Assembly (NCBI GenBank): GCA_903918315.1
Contig: CAIXEA010000123.1
Coordinates: 1 to 47,784, forward strand
Direction: 5' to 3'
DNA length: 47,784 bases
DNA from: an uncultured Acetobacteraceae bacterium
Lineage (GTDB): Bacteria; Pseudomonadota; Alphaproteobacteria; Acetobacterales; Acetobacteraceae
Notes under the pieces: generated by a model
Told to the model about the DNA's origin: nothing
What the model saw: only the letters and a program-made list of their open reading frames with translations
Databases searched by the model: none
Shown here: positions 15,459-24,178 of the stretch, piece after piece
How the letters are laid out: each line of letters starts with the position of its first letter
Position numbering within the stretch: position 1 is the stretch's first letter
Program-made: the position numbers and the translations under genes

Positions 15459-16775
15459 ATGAGCACGGATACGGACGTCGTCGTGATAGGGGCGGGGTGT
15501 GCCGGCCTGGGCGCCGCCACCACATTACGGCAGGACGGCTTGCGCTGCATCGTGCTGGAAGCCGCGGATCGTGCCGGCGGGCGCGCCTGGACCACGCATC
15601 CGGCCGCATTGGGTGGGCATTGGTTCGATATGGGGGCCGTTTGGTTTCATGACGCCGAACGCAACCCACTGGTTCGGATCGCCGAGGCGGCTGGTGACCG
15701 ATTGCTCCGCTCGGACGCCCTGCGGTCCGAACGCACCTTCGTCGGTGGCCGGCTGATCACCGAGACCGAGCGCGCATCCTATGACGGCGCATGGGGACGG
15801 TTCGAGGCCGCGGCTGACGCGCTGCTGGCGGTGCGTGATGACGTGTCGCTCGCCGATGTCACGCGCAGCCTGCCTGACGACCCCTGGGCGGCAACGGTCG
15901 AAGCCTGGGAGGGACCGGTGATCTGCGTCGCCGACGGTGAGCGGTTCAGTGCCCGGGATTGGCGCACCAACGCCCTCGGCGGCAGCAACCTCGTTCCTGA
16001 GGGCGGCATTGGCGCCTTCGTGCAAAGGCGCTGTGTCGCGGGGCTCGATATCCGATTGTCCACGCCGGTGCATCGCATCCGTTGGGGCGGCGCCGGTGGT
16101 CGTGTGGCGGTCGAAACCGCGCATGGCACGATCACCGCGGGCGCCTGCATCGTCACGGTGTCCACGGGGGTGCTGGCGTCGGGTTCTCTGCGTTTCGATC
16201 CGCCGCTGCCCGTGATGGTGCGGGACAGCGTGGCCGCGCTGCCCATGGGTCTCGCGATCAAAGTCGCCCTCCGCACCACGGGCCCGGATCGGCTGGACCT
16301 GCCGTCGCACTGCTCGGTCGATCGGCAGGTCACGGGGGCGGGCGATCCCTTGATGCCGTTCCAATGCTGGCCCTTCGGCCGCGATTACGTCCAAGGGTGG
16401 ATCGGTGGCAGTGCTGCCTGGGATCTGGCACGTGCCGGGGAGGCGGCGGCGGTCGATTTCGCCCTGGCCCAATTACGGGCGCTGTTCGGCGGCCGGGTTG
16501 ATGCGGTGTTTGGCGGCGGGCAGACCCTGGTGACCCGCTGGGATGCGGACCCATGGGTGCGGGGCGCCTATTCCACGGTTGCGCCCGGCCTGTCCGATGC
16601 CAGGCAGCGTCTGGCGGAGCCCGTCGGCGACGGCCGCCTGTGCTTCGCCGGCGAAGCCTGCCATGTCGGCTATACGGGAACGGTCGCGGGCGCCTGGCTC
16701 AGCGGCGGGGACGCGGCCCGGCATGTCGCGGCGGCGCTGATGCGACATCCCGGCGCAGGGGACGAGGGCCCGTGA
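15459..16775 (+). CDS. Flavin-containing amine oxidase (FAD-dependent)
   Basis: This encodes 438 residues. The N-terminal FAD dinucleotide-binding motif VVVIGAGCAGLGAA is followed by the acidic strand end VLEAADRAGGRAWT. The C-terminal FAD-binding block CFAGEACHVGYTGTVAGAW is typical of monoamine oxidase, polyamine oxidase and related proteins. It probably oxidises a primary or secondary amine to an imine with release of hydrogen peroxide. The substrate is not inferable. The start is supported by AGGGGAG 7 nt before the ATG. It follows ilvE by 150 bp with no hairpin seen between, and ends 23 bp before a convergent DUF1217 gene. Confidence 0.88.
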   Translation: MSTDTDVVVIGAGCAGLGAATTLRQDGLRCIVLEAADRAGGRAWTTHPAALGGHWFDMGAVWFHDAERNPLVRIAEAAGDRLLRSDALRSERTFVGGRLITETERASYDGAWGRFEAAADALLAVRDDVSLADVTRSLPDDPWAATVEAWEGPVICVADGERFSARDWRTNALGGSNLVPEGGIGAFVQRRCVAGLDIRLSTPVHRIRWGGAGGRVAVETAHGTITAGACIVTVSTGVLASGSLRFDPPLPVMVRDSVAALPMGLAIKVALRTTGPDRLDLPSHCSVDRQVTGAGDPLMPFQCWPFGRDYVQGWIGGSAAWDLARAGEAAAVDFALAQLRALFGGRVDAVFGGGQTLVTRWDADPWVRGAYSTVAPGLSDARQRLAEPVGDGRLCFAGEACHVGYTGTVAGAWLSGGDAARHVAAALMRHPGAGDEGP

Positions 16776-16798
16776 GCCTATGATTCGGATGGTTGGGA

Positions 16799-17647
16799 TT
16801 AAACCAGCAAGCTGGCGATGCTGCCGCTGTAACCCGAGCCGTTGCTGGCGCTTGCCTGCTGACCGGCAGCCAACAGGTATTGGTTCGTCAACCCGGTGAC
16901 ATAGGCGGGTTTCTGAAAATCCGATATATGCACCCGCGAAGCGACCGCCTGCTCCTGCGTTGTGAGACTCTGAAACGCGATCTGCTCGGGAATGCCGAGG
17001 GCGGTCAACACGACTGTGCGATTGGTCGGATCGCTCAGGATTGCATCTACAGATGTGATGGACTTCGCCTGGGTGAGGAAGGTGAGCGCGTTGGAAAGAC
17101 CCGGTGTGGCGGCGTCGAGCGACTGACGCCACATGACCTCCGCATAGGCGCTGGAAAGTGTTGAGACCACCTGCGGATTTTGCAGCGCGGCCAGTCCGTT
17201 CTTCGCGAAATTGTAGGTCTTGGCGGCATTGACCAGGGCGGAATTACCCAGCTGATTGACCAGCGCCGTGCTGGATGACGGATCGGACAGCAACGCTTTC
17301 CGCGCCAGGGCGGGATATTGTATGTAGCTGGCCAGGTTGCTTGCGGTCAGTAAGACCTTCATGACATTGGGGTTCGTCAAGGCGCCATCGATTGTGCGCG
17401 CCTGCGCGATCCCTGCCTGAAAGGCCGCGAGATCGCGCGCCACCTGGGGTTGTTTCGCCTCCCGCGCCACGGCGGTGGTGCGATTGGCCTGCGCCAGTTT
17501 GAGGTCAGTGATCGGATTGCCCGTCGATGCCGCGGTCGGCGCGGGGGCGGGATTGTACAGCGCGGTCAGGATCGCGGCCGAGGCGTTGCCCCCGGCCCCA
17601 CCGCCGAACAGCAGGCCATAGTTCATGCCGCTGATAAGACTGCTCAT
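16799..17647 (-). CDS. DUF1217 family protein (flagellum-associated family)
   Basis: This encodes 282 residues, Ala/Asn/Gln-rich and mostly helical. The recurring pattern (NPNVMKVLLTASNLASYIQ, then DPTNRTVVLTALGIPEQIAF) is that of DUF1217, a family usually encoded in alphaproteobacterial flagellar clusters. No signal peptide is visible, and the N-terminus MSSLISGMNYGLLFGGG is short and glycine-rich. The biochemical role of the family is not established. No other flagellar gene is in the window, so this copy is isolated. Family membership is judged from recalled sequence character. Confidence 0.7.
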   Translation of the reverse strand: MSSLISGMNYGLLFGGGAGGNASAAILTALYNPAPAPTAASTGNPITDLKLAQANRTTAVAREAKQPQVARDLAAFQAGIAQARTIDGALTNPNVMKVLLTASNLASYIQYPALARKALLSDPSSSTALVNQLGNSALVNAAKTYNFAKNGLAALQNPQVVSTLSSAYAEVMWRQSLDAATPGLSNALTFLTQAKSITSVDAILSDPTNRTVVLTALGIPEQIAFQSLTTQEQAVASRVHISDFQKPAYVTGLTNQYLLAAGQQASASNGSGYSGSIASLLV

Positions 17648-17742
17648 CCCTGCGCTCCGCCCGAATATTGAACACCGCCCGCGCCGCGCATTCTACCAGC
17701 CCCTTCTTAAGCAAAGGTTAACAGCGCCGGGGCAATCGCGCT

Positions 17743-19386
17743 TCAACGGGTCATGCGGTACAGCGGTATCGGGGCCAGCAGGGTGCGTTCCTCGCCGAGG
17801 AAATCGTTCACGGCCTTGGAGGTTGTGTCGAACACCATGGTGGCGCGCTCGGTGGGCTTGAAGGCCGGCCATGGCGGCAGCTTGTCGCTGTTGGGGGTGC
17901 CATTGCGCGCGAATGCGAGCCAGGCCGCGCTGATTTGATCCGCCATCGCCTGGGCGGCCTCATTGGTCCCAACCATCGAGGCCGATTTGGCCACGGCGTC
18001 GAACACCAGGGGGATATCGACCGCATGCGGGGAGTGCCATTTCCCGCCATCGGCCGGCGTGGTCCAATCGATCTCGTATAACCAGACCGCGGCGCCGGCC
18101 TGGGCGGCCTTGCGCTCGGCCTGCACCCAGGCTTGCTGGCGGATGGCGCGATCGGTGGAGATGGCGAAGAACAGGTCGGACGGGCTGGCGTTGGGGCGCA
18201 ATTTGCGGAACCCCGCGACAACGCGGTCGATCTCGCGCTCCGGCAGCCAGGCGGCCAGTTTGCGGCGCAGCCCGGCCTCGTCCAGGCCGAAGACGGAGGC
18301 GTCCGAGGCGCCGATCAAGGAAGTGGTTTCCGTGCGGGTCGTGCCGATTAGCATCGGAACACCGGCGGAAACCGCCGGTCCTTCGACCAGCCAGGGATGA
18401 CGGGGCAGGGCGTGAAGCTCCGCGACCGGGGCGAAACCGGGGCGGACCGGGCCCGCCGCCGCGCCGATTTTGGTCATTGCCGCTAGAATCTGTTCGCTCG
18501 GCAGCTTCCGCAGATGCAGAACATCCGCCGGCTTCAAGCCCAATGCGGCCATCAGCGCGAGCGTGTTTCGGTGGGCTTCATCAGGGGTCAAGGCGTCCAG
18601 TTGGGACCCGCTCTGCACGATCGCGCGATGATACAGGCCACGCGCCTGGGGCATGGCCATGATCGTGCTGACTTTCGCGCCGCCACCGCCTTGTCCGAAC
18701 AAGGTGACATTGGCCGGGTCGCCCCCGAACTCCGCGATATTGTCGTGTACCCACCGCAGCGCGGCGATGAGATCGAGCAGGCCCGCATTGCCGGAATCCG
18801 AGAATTCCGAGCCGCCCAGACGGGCCAGGTACAGATGACCAAACACGTTCAGACGATGCGTGACGGTCACCACCACGACATCGCCCTTGCGGCACAGGCG
18901 GATGCCATCGAACACGGTCTTTGACGCCGAACCGGTGGCGAACCCGCCGGGATGGAACCACACCATCACCGGGCGCTTGCGGCGATCGCGCAGACCGGGT
19001 GTCCAGACATTGAGCGCGAGGCAGTCCTCGCTCATCTCCTTTTCCGTGCCCCAGGACGCTTCGAGACCAAGCGGTTTTGGGATGATCTGCGGTGCCAGCG
19101 GCCCGAAGATCACGGCATCTCGGACGCCGGTCCAGGGCTTGGGTGGTGTGGGCCCGCGAAACCGGTAGGCGCCATCGGTTGGCCCCCCGTAGGGGATCCC
19201 CTTGAAGACGCGGATACCCTCACTCACGACGCCGCGGACTTTCCCGCGATGCGTCTCAGCAACCACATTGGCGCTGGAGGCAGCCTTGCCGGCCCCCGCC
19301 CGGCTGGGCGCGGCGAGGGCTGGTGCCGCCGCGGCCAGGGATGTCCCGAGCGCCGTGGCCTCTATGAACCCTCGCCGGCTCAGCAT
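17743..19386 (-). CDS. Carboxylesterase type B homologue lacking the nucleophilic serine
   Basis: This encodes 547 residues. The N-terminus [20 protein letters not shown] is a twin-arginine signal, which fixes the start and implies export of the folded protein. The alpha/beta-hydrolase body is typical of the family: [30 protein letters not shown] [11 protein letters not shown], and the oxyanion region [12 protein letters not shown]. At the nucleophile elbow, where the family has GESAGG or GQSGGG, this protein reads GQGGGG. The codon is GGC (18688-18690, residue 233) instead of a serine codon. The His region ([12 protein letters not shown]) and an acidic segment (GTTRTETT) remain. Either the protein is a non-catalytic homologue or the base is a sequencing error. 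It lies 4 bp after the SDR gene, same operon. Confidence 0.85.
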   Translation of the reverse strand: MLSRRGFIEATALGTSLAAAAPALAAPSRAGAGKAASSANVVAETHRGKVRGVVSEGIRVFKGIPYGGPTDGAYRFRGPTPPKPWTGVRDAVIFGPLAPQIIPKPLGLEASWGTEKEMSEDCLALNVWTPGLRDRRKRPVMVWFHPGGFATGSASKTVFDGIRLCRKGDVVVVTVTHRLNVFGHLYLARLGGSEFSDSGNAGLLDLIAALRWVHDNIAEFGGDPANVTLFGQGGGGAKVSTIMAMPQARGLYHRAIVQSGSQLDALTPDEAHRNTLALMAALGLKPADVLHLRKLPSEQILAAMTKIGAAAGPVRPGFAPVAELHALPRHPWLVEGPAVSAGVPMLIGTTRTETTSLIGASDASVFGLDEAGLRRKLAAWLPEREIDRVVAGFRKLRPNASPSDLFFAISTDRAIRQQAWVQAERKAAQAGAAVWLYEIDWTTPADGGKWHSPHAVDIPLVFDAVAKSASMVGTNEAAQAMADQISAAWLAFARNGTPNSDKLPPWPAFKPTERATMVFDTTSKAVNDFLGEERTLLAPIPLYRMTR

Positions 19387-19390
19387 GCGG

Positions 19391-20137
19391 TTAGCCGCGG
19401 CCGATCCATGGCATTTTGGTGGCCATGATCGTGACGAACTGGATGTTGGATTCGAGCGGCAGATTGGCCATGAACGCCACCTGCTGGCCGACATGGGTGA
19501 CATCCATGCGGGGTTCAACGGCCATCCCGCCATAAGGCTGGAGCTGCCCGTTGGTGGACTTCGCCGTCATCGGGGTCGCCGCGTTGCCGATATCGATCTG
19601 GCTGGAGGCGATGTCGTATTGCCGCCCATCCAGCGCGATGGATTTGGTCAGCCCGGTCACCGCATGCTTGGTGGTGGTATAGGCCGATGAGCCCGGGCGC
19701 GGGTTATGCGCGGAGATCGAGCCGTTGTTGATGATGCGCCCGCCTTGCGGCGTCTGATCGCGCATCGCGCGGAAGGCCGCGTTGGCACAAAGGAACATGC
19801 CGTTCAGATTGACGTCGACGACGCTCTTCCAGGCTTCCCAGGTCATGTCACCAAAATTGGTTGTGGGCACGTTGCCGCCGGCATTGTTGAACAGCATGTC
19901 GAGACGCCCGAACTTCGCCTTCACCGCCGCAAAGCTGGCTTCGACCTGTTCCGGGCTGCTGACGTCGGTCGGCAGAATCAGAGTCTGACCACCCGTGGCG
20001 AGGCCGGCCGTCTCCTCCAGCGCGTCCTTGCGGCGGCCAACGAGGGCCACGGACCAGCCGCCGGCCAGAAGTTGCAGGGCCGAGGCGCGGCCAATGCCGC
20101 TGCCGGCGCCGGTGATGACGGCTACGCGGTCTGTCAT
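19391..20137 (-). CDS. Short-chain dehydrogenase/reductase (SDR)
   Basis: This encodes 248 residues, the classical SDR length. The cofactor motif is TGAGSGIG at 9-16, with NNAG at 84-87. Catalytic residues are Ser140 (NNGSIS), Tyr153 and Lys157 (YTTTK). Arg35-Arg36 after the second strand (VGRRKDA) suggests NADP(H) preference, which is an inference. The ATG with AGGAG upstream was chosen over a 21-residue in-frame extension. It precedes the esterase-like gene in the same direction and is divergent from the first Gfo/Idh/MocA oxidoreductase. The substrate is unknown. Confidence 0.9.
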   Translation of the reverse strand: MTDRVAVITGAGSGIGRASALQLLAGGWSVALVGRRKDALEETAGLATGGQTLILPTDVSSPEQVEASFAAVKAKFGRLDMLFNNAGGNVPTTNFGDMTWEAWKSVVDVNLNGMFLCANAAFRAMRDQTPQGGRIINNGSISAHNPRPGSSAYTTTKHAVTGLTKSIALDGRQYDIASSQIDIGNAATPMTAKSTNGQLQPYGGMAVEPRMDVTHVGQQVAFMANLPLESNIQFVTIMATKMPWIGRG

Positions 20138-20276
20138 GATGGTATCCTCCCAGGAAGGCGTTAAGGCCCCCATTGTGGACCGCGGTTGCGTGTCGGCCAA
20201 GATGGGGGTTGGCGCACGGCCCGTGGTTGCGAGTTGGACAAGATGGTGCGAGCGTCATGCCAAGGGAGGATGTTCT

Positions 20277-21293
20277 ATGGCGCGCTTCGCGGCGATCGGC
20301 TTGGATCACCGGCATATCTACGATCTGACCGAGGGCCTGTTGGCCGCCGGGGCCGAATGCGTGGGCTATAATCCGGACACGACCGATTTGCGCGTGCTCG
20401 CCGGATTTCAGAAACGCTTCCCGCATGTGCCCCCGGTGCAACGCGAGCGGCTGCTCGACGATCCCTCCATCGATTTCGTGGTGATTTCGGCCCGCCCCGC
20501 TGATCGGGCGGCCCTGGCCGTGGCGGCGATGCGGCGCGGCAAGGATGTGCTTGCCGACAAGCCCGGCGTCACCACCGCCGAACAACTCGCCGAGGTCCAG
20601 GCGGCGGTGGCGGAAACCGGGCGTATCTGGTCGGTGTGCTTTTCCGAGCGATTCATCAAGCCATCCGCCGCCAAGGCATTCCAACTCGTGCGAGACGGCG
20701 CGATCGGGCGGGTGGTGCAGACCGTGGGCCTCGGCCCGCATCGCCTGAACCGGGCGCTGCGGCCGGCCTGGTTCTTCGACAATCCGTCTTATGGGGGGAT
20801 TATCAACGACATCGGGTGTCATCAGATCGATCAATTCCTGGCATTCTCCGGCGCGGAGGACGCCGAAATTGTGTCCTCCACCATCGGCTGCTTCGGCACC
20901 GAGCCCGCGGGGTTTGAGGACTTCGCCGAGATGACCTTTCAGACCCAATCGGTCCGCGGCTATGCCCGCATCGACTGGTTCACCGCCGACGGCCTGCCGA
21001 CATGGGGCGATGGGCGCCTGATCGTGCTGGGCACGCAGGGGACCATCGAGGTGCGCAAGAACGTTGATCTCGCCGGGCGGGACGGCGGGGATCACGTGTT
21101 CCTGGTCGATGGTGCCGCCACCCGGCATATCGCGTGCGAGGACATGAAGGTCACGTATTTTTCGGATTTCCTGGACGATCTCGCGGCCGGGCAGGCCCGC
21201 GCGGTGCCGCAGGCCCATGTGTTCACGGTCTGCCGCCTGGCGCTGGAGGCGCAGGCCAACGCGTCGCGGTTCATGGCGCAGGTGCGGCCATGA
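20277..21293 (+). CDS. Gfo/Idh/MocA family oxidoreductase (first copy)
   Basis: This encodes 338 residues from an ATG with AAGGGAGGA 6 nt upstream. The N-terminal Rossmann domain starts FAAIGLDHRHIYDL, with the usual GxGxxG loop replaced by LDHRH. The family's E/D-K-P motif is present as VLADKPGVTT. The C-terminal beta-sheet domain includes NDIGCHQIDQFLAF, where the His and Asp are the expected catalytic-region residues. Such enzymes are NAD(P)-dependent dehydrogenases of sugars, inositols or similar compounds. The 4-nt ATGA overlap with the second oxidoreductase implies coupled translation. Confidence 0.87.
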   Translation: MARFAAIGLDHRHIYDLTEGLLAAGAECVGYNPDTTDLRVLAGFQKRFPHVPPVQRERLLDDPSIDFVVISARPADRAALAVAAMRRGKDVLADKPGVTTAEQLAEVQAAVAETGRIWSVCFSERFIKPSAAKAFQLVRDGAIGRVVQTVGLGPHRLNRALRPAWFFDNPSYGGIINDIGCHQIDQFLAFSGAEDAEIVSSTIGCFGTEPAGFEDFAEMTFQTQSVRGYARIDWFTADGLPTWGDGRLIVLGTQGTIEVRKNVDLAGRDGGDHVFLVDGAATRHIACEDMKVTYFSDFLDDLAAGQARAVPQAHVFTVCRLALEAQANASRFMAQVRP

Positions 21294-22303
21294 CTCCGAC
21301 CGGAACCGCGCCCCTTGGCATCGCAATCATCGGCCTCGGTAACGCTGTCTCGCCGCATGCCGCTGCTTTGCTGGAACTGACCGGCCGGGCGCGCGTCGTC
21401 TGGGCGGCGGCCCCGAACCCGGCGCGGACCCGTGCGGCGGCGCAGGCCTATGGCTTCCCCGTCACCAACGACATCCATGCCGCGATCACCGACCCCGCCG
21501 TCGATGCGGTGATGGTGCTGACACCGGCCAATACGCATCTGGACCTCGCCGAGGCCGCCTTCGCCGCCGGCAAGCACGTGCGGTGTGAAAAGCCTCTGGA
21601 GGTCACGGCTGAACGCGGTGCCCGGTTGATCGCGGCCGGCCGCGCGGCCGACCGGCGGCTGGCGATCATGCTGCAACTGCGCTTCCGCCCGGCGAGCCTG
21701 CGCATGAAGGCTCTGTTGGACCAAGGCCTGCTGGGCACGGTCCAGGCGGCCTCCGTCATCGTGCCCTGGTGGCGGCCGCAATCCTATTACGACGACCCCG
21801 GGCGCGGCGTGAAAAGCCGCGACGGCGGCGGCGTGCTGATGACCCAGGCGATCCATGCGCTCGATCTGTTCCGCTCGTTCGTCGGGATCGAAGCCGTCGT
21901 GGCCGCCCAGGTGCGCACCACCGCTCTGCACCAGATGGAGACCGAGGATTACGCCGCCGCCCTGCTCCGGCTGGGCAATGGCGCCCCGGGGACCTTGATC
22001 GCCACGGTCGCGGCCTTTCCCGGCAGTCCCGAGCAAATTCAGATTATCGGTTCCAGGGGCACGGCCCGCATGGATGGCAGCAATCTGCGGGTGTCCTTTC
22101 TCGATGGCACTTCGGAGGGGGTGCTGGACGACGGCGGTTCCGGCAGCGGCTCGACCGTGATGGGATTTTCGCATTTGCCGCATAAAGCGGTGATCGCGGA
22201 CTGGCTCGACGCCATCGCGACCGGTCGCGATCCGGCGATCACCGGGGAGGAAGCGCTGGCGACTCAGCGTGTTATCGATAGCATCATCGAAAAGGGAGTT
22301 TGA
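21290..22303 (+). CDS. Gfo/Idh/MocA family oxidoreductase (second copy)
   Basis: This encodes 337 residues. The Rossmann segment GIAIIGLGNAVSPHAAAL has a normal GxGxxx loop. The motif HVRCEKPLEVT supplies the conserved EKP lysine, and the C-terminal domain contains LMTQAIHALDLF. The start overlaps the stop of the previous oxidoreductase, which argues against the longer in-frame extension. The two copies are divergent paralogues and may act sequentially on one substrate or form a mixed oligomer (inference). A cinA-type gene follows 3 nt after the stop. Confidence 0.9.
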   Translation: MTPTGTAPLGIAIIGLGNAVSPHAAALLELTGRARVVWAAAPNPARTRAAAQAYGFPVTNDIHAAITDPAVDAVMVLTPANTHLDLAEAAFAAGKHVRCEKPLEVTAERGARLIAAGRAADRRLAIMLQLRFRPASLRMKALLDQGLLGTVQAASVIVPWWRPQSYYDDPGRGVKSRDGGGVLMTQAIHALDLFRSFVGIEAVVAAQVRTTALHQMETEDYAAALLRLGNGAPGTLIATVAAFPGSPEQIQIIGSRGTARMDGSNLRVSFLDGTSEGVLDDGGSGSGSTVMGFSHLPHKAVIADWLDAIATGRDPAITGEEALATQRVIDSIIEKGV

Positions 22304-22306
22304 ACC

Positions 22307-22792
22307 ATGCAGGACCTGTTGCCGCTTGCCGAAAAGATCGGTGCCCGCCTGAAAGAACGCAAGGAGACGATCGCGATCGCGGAATCCTCGACCGGCGGAC
22401 TGATTTCCGCGGCGTTGCTGTCGGTGGGCGGGGCGTCCGCCTATTTCCGGGGCGGCAGCGTGATCTATACGGCTTATGCCCGGTCTGGCTTCCTGGAAAT
22501 TCCGAACCCCCTGCCGTCGCCGATTGAGCGGGCTTCGACGGAGGCCTATGCGTCGCTGCTGGCGGAGACGGTGAAAGCCCGGCTGGAAGCGAGCTGGGGC
22601 CTGGGGGAGACCGGCGCGACCGGCCCGACGGGCAATCGCTACGGTGACAAGGCCGGCCATACCTGCATCGCGATCAGCGGCCCGAACGGCACCGAGGCGA
22701 TGACGCTGGAAACCGGCAGCCCCGACCGTATCGGCAATATGCGCGCCTTCGCGCTGCGGGCGATGCAGATGCTGGCGGACGCGTTGGGATAA
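22307..22792 (+). CDS. CinA family protein, stand-alone C-terminal amidohydrolase domain (PncC-like)
   Basis: This encodes 161 residues corresponding to the C-terminal domain of CinA. The active-site segment IAIAESSTGGLIS matches the AES-x-TGG motif of nicotinamide-nucleotide amidohydrolase PncC. The later block GETGATGPTGNRYGDKAGHT corresponds to the GIAGPGG region of the family, here altered. PncC deamidates nicotinamide mononucleotide to nicotinate mononucleotide in pyridine-nucleotide recycling. The altered second motif leaves room for a different amidase substrate. It is cotranscribed with two NAD(P)-dependent oxidoreductases. Confidence 0.85.
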   Translation: MQDLLPLAEKIGARLKERKETIAIAESSTGGLISAALLSVGGASAYFRGGSVIYTAYARSGFLEIPNPLPSPIERASTEAYASLLAETVKARLEASWGLGETGATGPTGNRYGDKAGHTCIAISGPNGTEAMTLETGSPDRIGNMRAFALRAMQMLADALG

Positions 22793-22804
22793 CGGGCGGC
22801 CTGG

Positions 22805-22840
22805 CTGGCGTGTGTCCGACTGAAGACGGGCATACGCCAG
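22805..22840. terminator. Hairpin between convergent genes, probable bidirectional terminator
   Basis: Positions 22805-22818 (CTGGCGTGTGTCCG) pair with 22827-22840 over 14 bp including two G-T wobbles, around an 8-nt loop. It lies between the stops of the cinA-type gene (+) and the acyltransferase (-). No strong U-tract follows on either strand, so termination would be weak or factor-assisted. Confidence 0.5.
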
Positions 22841-22845
22841 ACGGT

Positions 22846-23823
22846 TCAGCCTGAATGCGGATCGCTCGCAGGGCGCGGCAGCAACCGCGCCCGCAACCAG
22901 CGTTGGCCGCGATATTCCGCCGCGAACGACAGCACCCCGGCCGTGGCGATCGCGAGGCATGCCGTGATCACGATGGCCGTGTCGGGCGGCAGGCCCGCTG
23001 CCTCCAACGTCGTCATCACCCAATAACCGGCGGACCGGTGCACGAGATAGAGCGGGTATGACATCCACCCCAGTGCGCGCAGCGGCCCGGCTGCCAGCCA
23101 ATACCCCCTAGTTCCGCCTGCGAACCAAACCAGCAGCGCGAAACATCCGATGACGCCGGCATAAAGCGGCGTTGCCACCGGCAATGACGCCCAGGATGTG
23201 TCGAACATCGTCATTTCGAGAGAGAAGGCCAGAACCGCCAGGCTCGGCCAGCGACGGCTGCCGTGCCGCAATCGGTAAATCATGATCCCGATCACGAACA
23301 GATGGGCGAAGTGGCAGGCGGTCAGACCCTCGATGAGGGTTCCCCTTCGCCCGATCCCGGAAAGACGTAGAGCCAGCGAAACCACCACCCAAACGGCGCA
23401 AGGCAGTTCCGGTTCCCGCCACCCCAGCACCAGCACACAAACCGCCGCCAGGACATAGAAGTCCATCTCGTAGAGCAGCGTCCAATAGATATCGTCGACC
23501 GCATGAACGCCGAACAGATGCGGCGCCATTGTCAGGCTGGCGAGGACCCGATCTGGATAAAAGGGCTCCGTGCTCAGCAGGGCGGTGACCGCGAGCGTGA
23601 CCGCCATGGATGCCAGGAACGCGGGATAGAGCCGCGCGATGCGGGCGGCGGCGAAGGCCCGCGGGGATGGGGCCCGCTCCAACGTCATGAAAATGACGAA
23701 GCCGCTGATCACGAAGAACAGCTGCACGCCCAGACTGCCAAAGGAGAACACCAGCGATGGGCCCGGGGCCGTATGGCCCGCGCCTTCGGTACTGTTCCAG
23801 GTCGTGTAATGGAAGACCATCAC
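22846..23823 (-). CDS. Acyltransferase 3 family membrane protein, start codon uncertain
   Basis: From the first ATG this encodes 325 residues with about nine hydrophobic segments and the family block SLGVQLFFVISGFVIF. Conserved family sequence continues upstream in the same frame: LTGLDGLRGIAAFAV directly precedes MVFHYTTW, giving the canonical LRGIAA-x-VMVFHY with the catalytic His. No ATG or TTG occurs in this frame between the ATG and an upstream stop near 24005; only a GTG at 23826 and several CTG codons exist. A CTG at 23884 overlaps the ferredoxin stop and would give the full N-terminus. The protein probably starts there or by coupled reinitiation. It should O-acylate an envelope glycan or lipid. 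Confidence 0.78.
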   Translation of the reverse strand: MMVFHYTTWNSTEGAGHTAPGPSLVFSFGSLGVQLFFVISGFVIFMTLERAPSPRAFAAARIARLYPAFLASMAVTLAVTALLSTEPFYPDRVLASLTMAPHLFGVHAVDDIYWTLLYEMDFYVLAAVCVLVLGWREPELPCAVWVVVSLALRLSGIGRRGTLIEGLTACHFAHLFVIGIMIYRLRHGSRRWPSLAVLAFSLEMTMFDTSWASLPVATPLYAGVIGCFALLVWFAGGTRGYWLAAGPLRALGWMSYPLYLVHRSAGYWVMTTLEAAGLPPDTAIVITACLAIATAGVLSFAAEYRGQRWLRARLLPRPASDPHSG

Positions 23824-23882
23824 GGCGAAGGCTGCGATACCCCGCAGCCCGTCCAGCCCCGTGAGGCGGCTGGCCCGGTTGG

Positions 23883-24167
23883 TCAGCGCCCGCCTCGTCC
23901 CAGCCAGGCGATCGATACGTCCGATCGCGGCCGTGCCCGGCAGGCCAGGGTCTGACCGGCCGCGACCTGTGCCGGGCTGAGTGAGGCATCCCCGCGTGGC
24001 AGCATATCAACCGTGCCTTCGGTCAGACGCGCAACGCATTGCCCGCAATTGCCCGACGCGCAGGCATAGGGAAAGTCGATCCCCGCCGCGATCGCGGCCG
24101 CAAGGATGGTACGATCCGGGCCGCATTCGATCTGCTGGCCGGTATTGCCAATGGTGATGGTGTGCAT
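23883..24167 (-). CDS. 2Fe-2S ferredoxin
   Basis: This encodes 94 residues of a plant/chloroplast-type ferredoxin domain. The cluster ligands are C36, C41 and C44 (CASGNCGQC) and C76 (LACRA), in the C-x4-C-x2-C...C pattern. The ATG at 24167 has GAGGAG 6 nt upstream, better than the ATG at 24182, which lies against the previous stop. It is a one-electron carrier for a redox partner. The nearest candidate is the cysteine-dioxygenase-like gene 11 nt upstream, although cysteine dioxygenases do not normally need a reductant. Confidence 0.92.
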   Translation of the reverse strand: MHTITIGNTGQQIECGPDRTILAAAIAAGIDFPYACASGNCGQCVARLTEGTVDMLPRGDASLSPAQVAAGQTLACRARPRSDVSIAWLGRGGR

Positions 24168-24178
24168 CGCGGCGCTCC

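Noticed and set aside
19848-21326. Leftward open frame of 492 codons across the SDR/oxidoreductase divergence
   Set aside because: It overlaps the real SDR gene in another register and the oxidoreductase on the opposite strand, with no domain of its own.
21092-23101. Leftward open frame of 669 codons opposite the second oxidoreductase and cinA
   Set aside because: It spans three forward genes with recognisable motifs and its own sequence is low-complexity.
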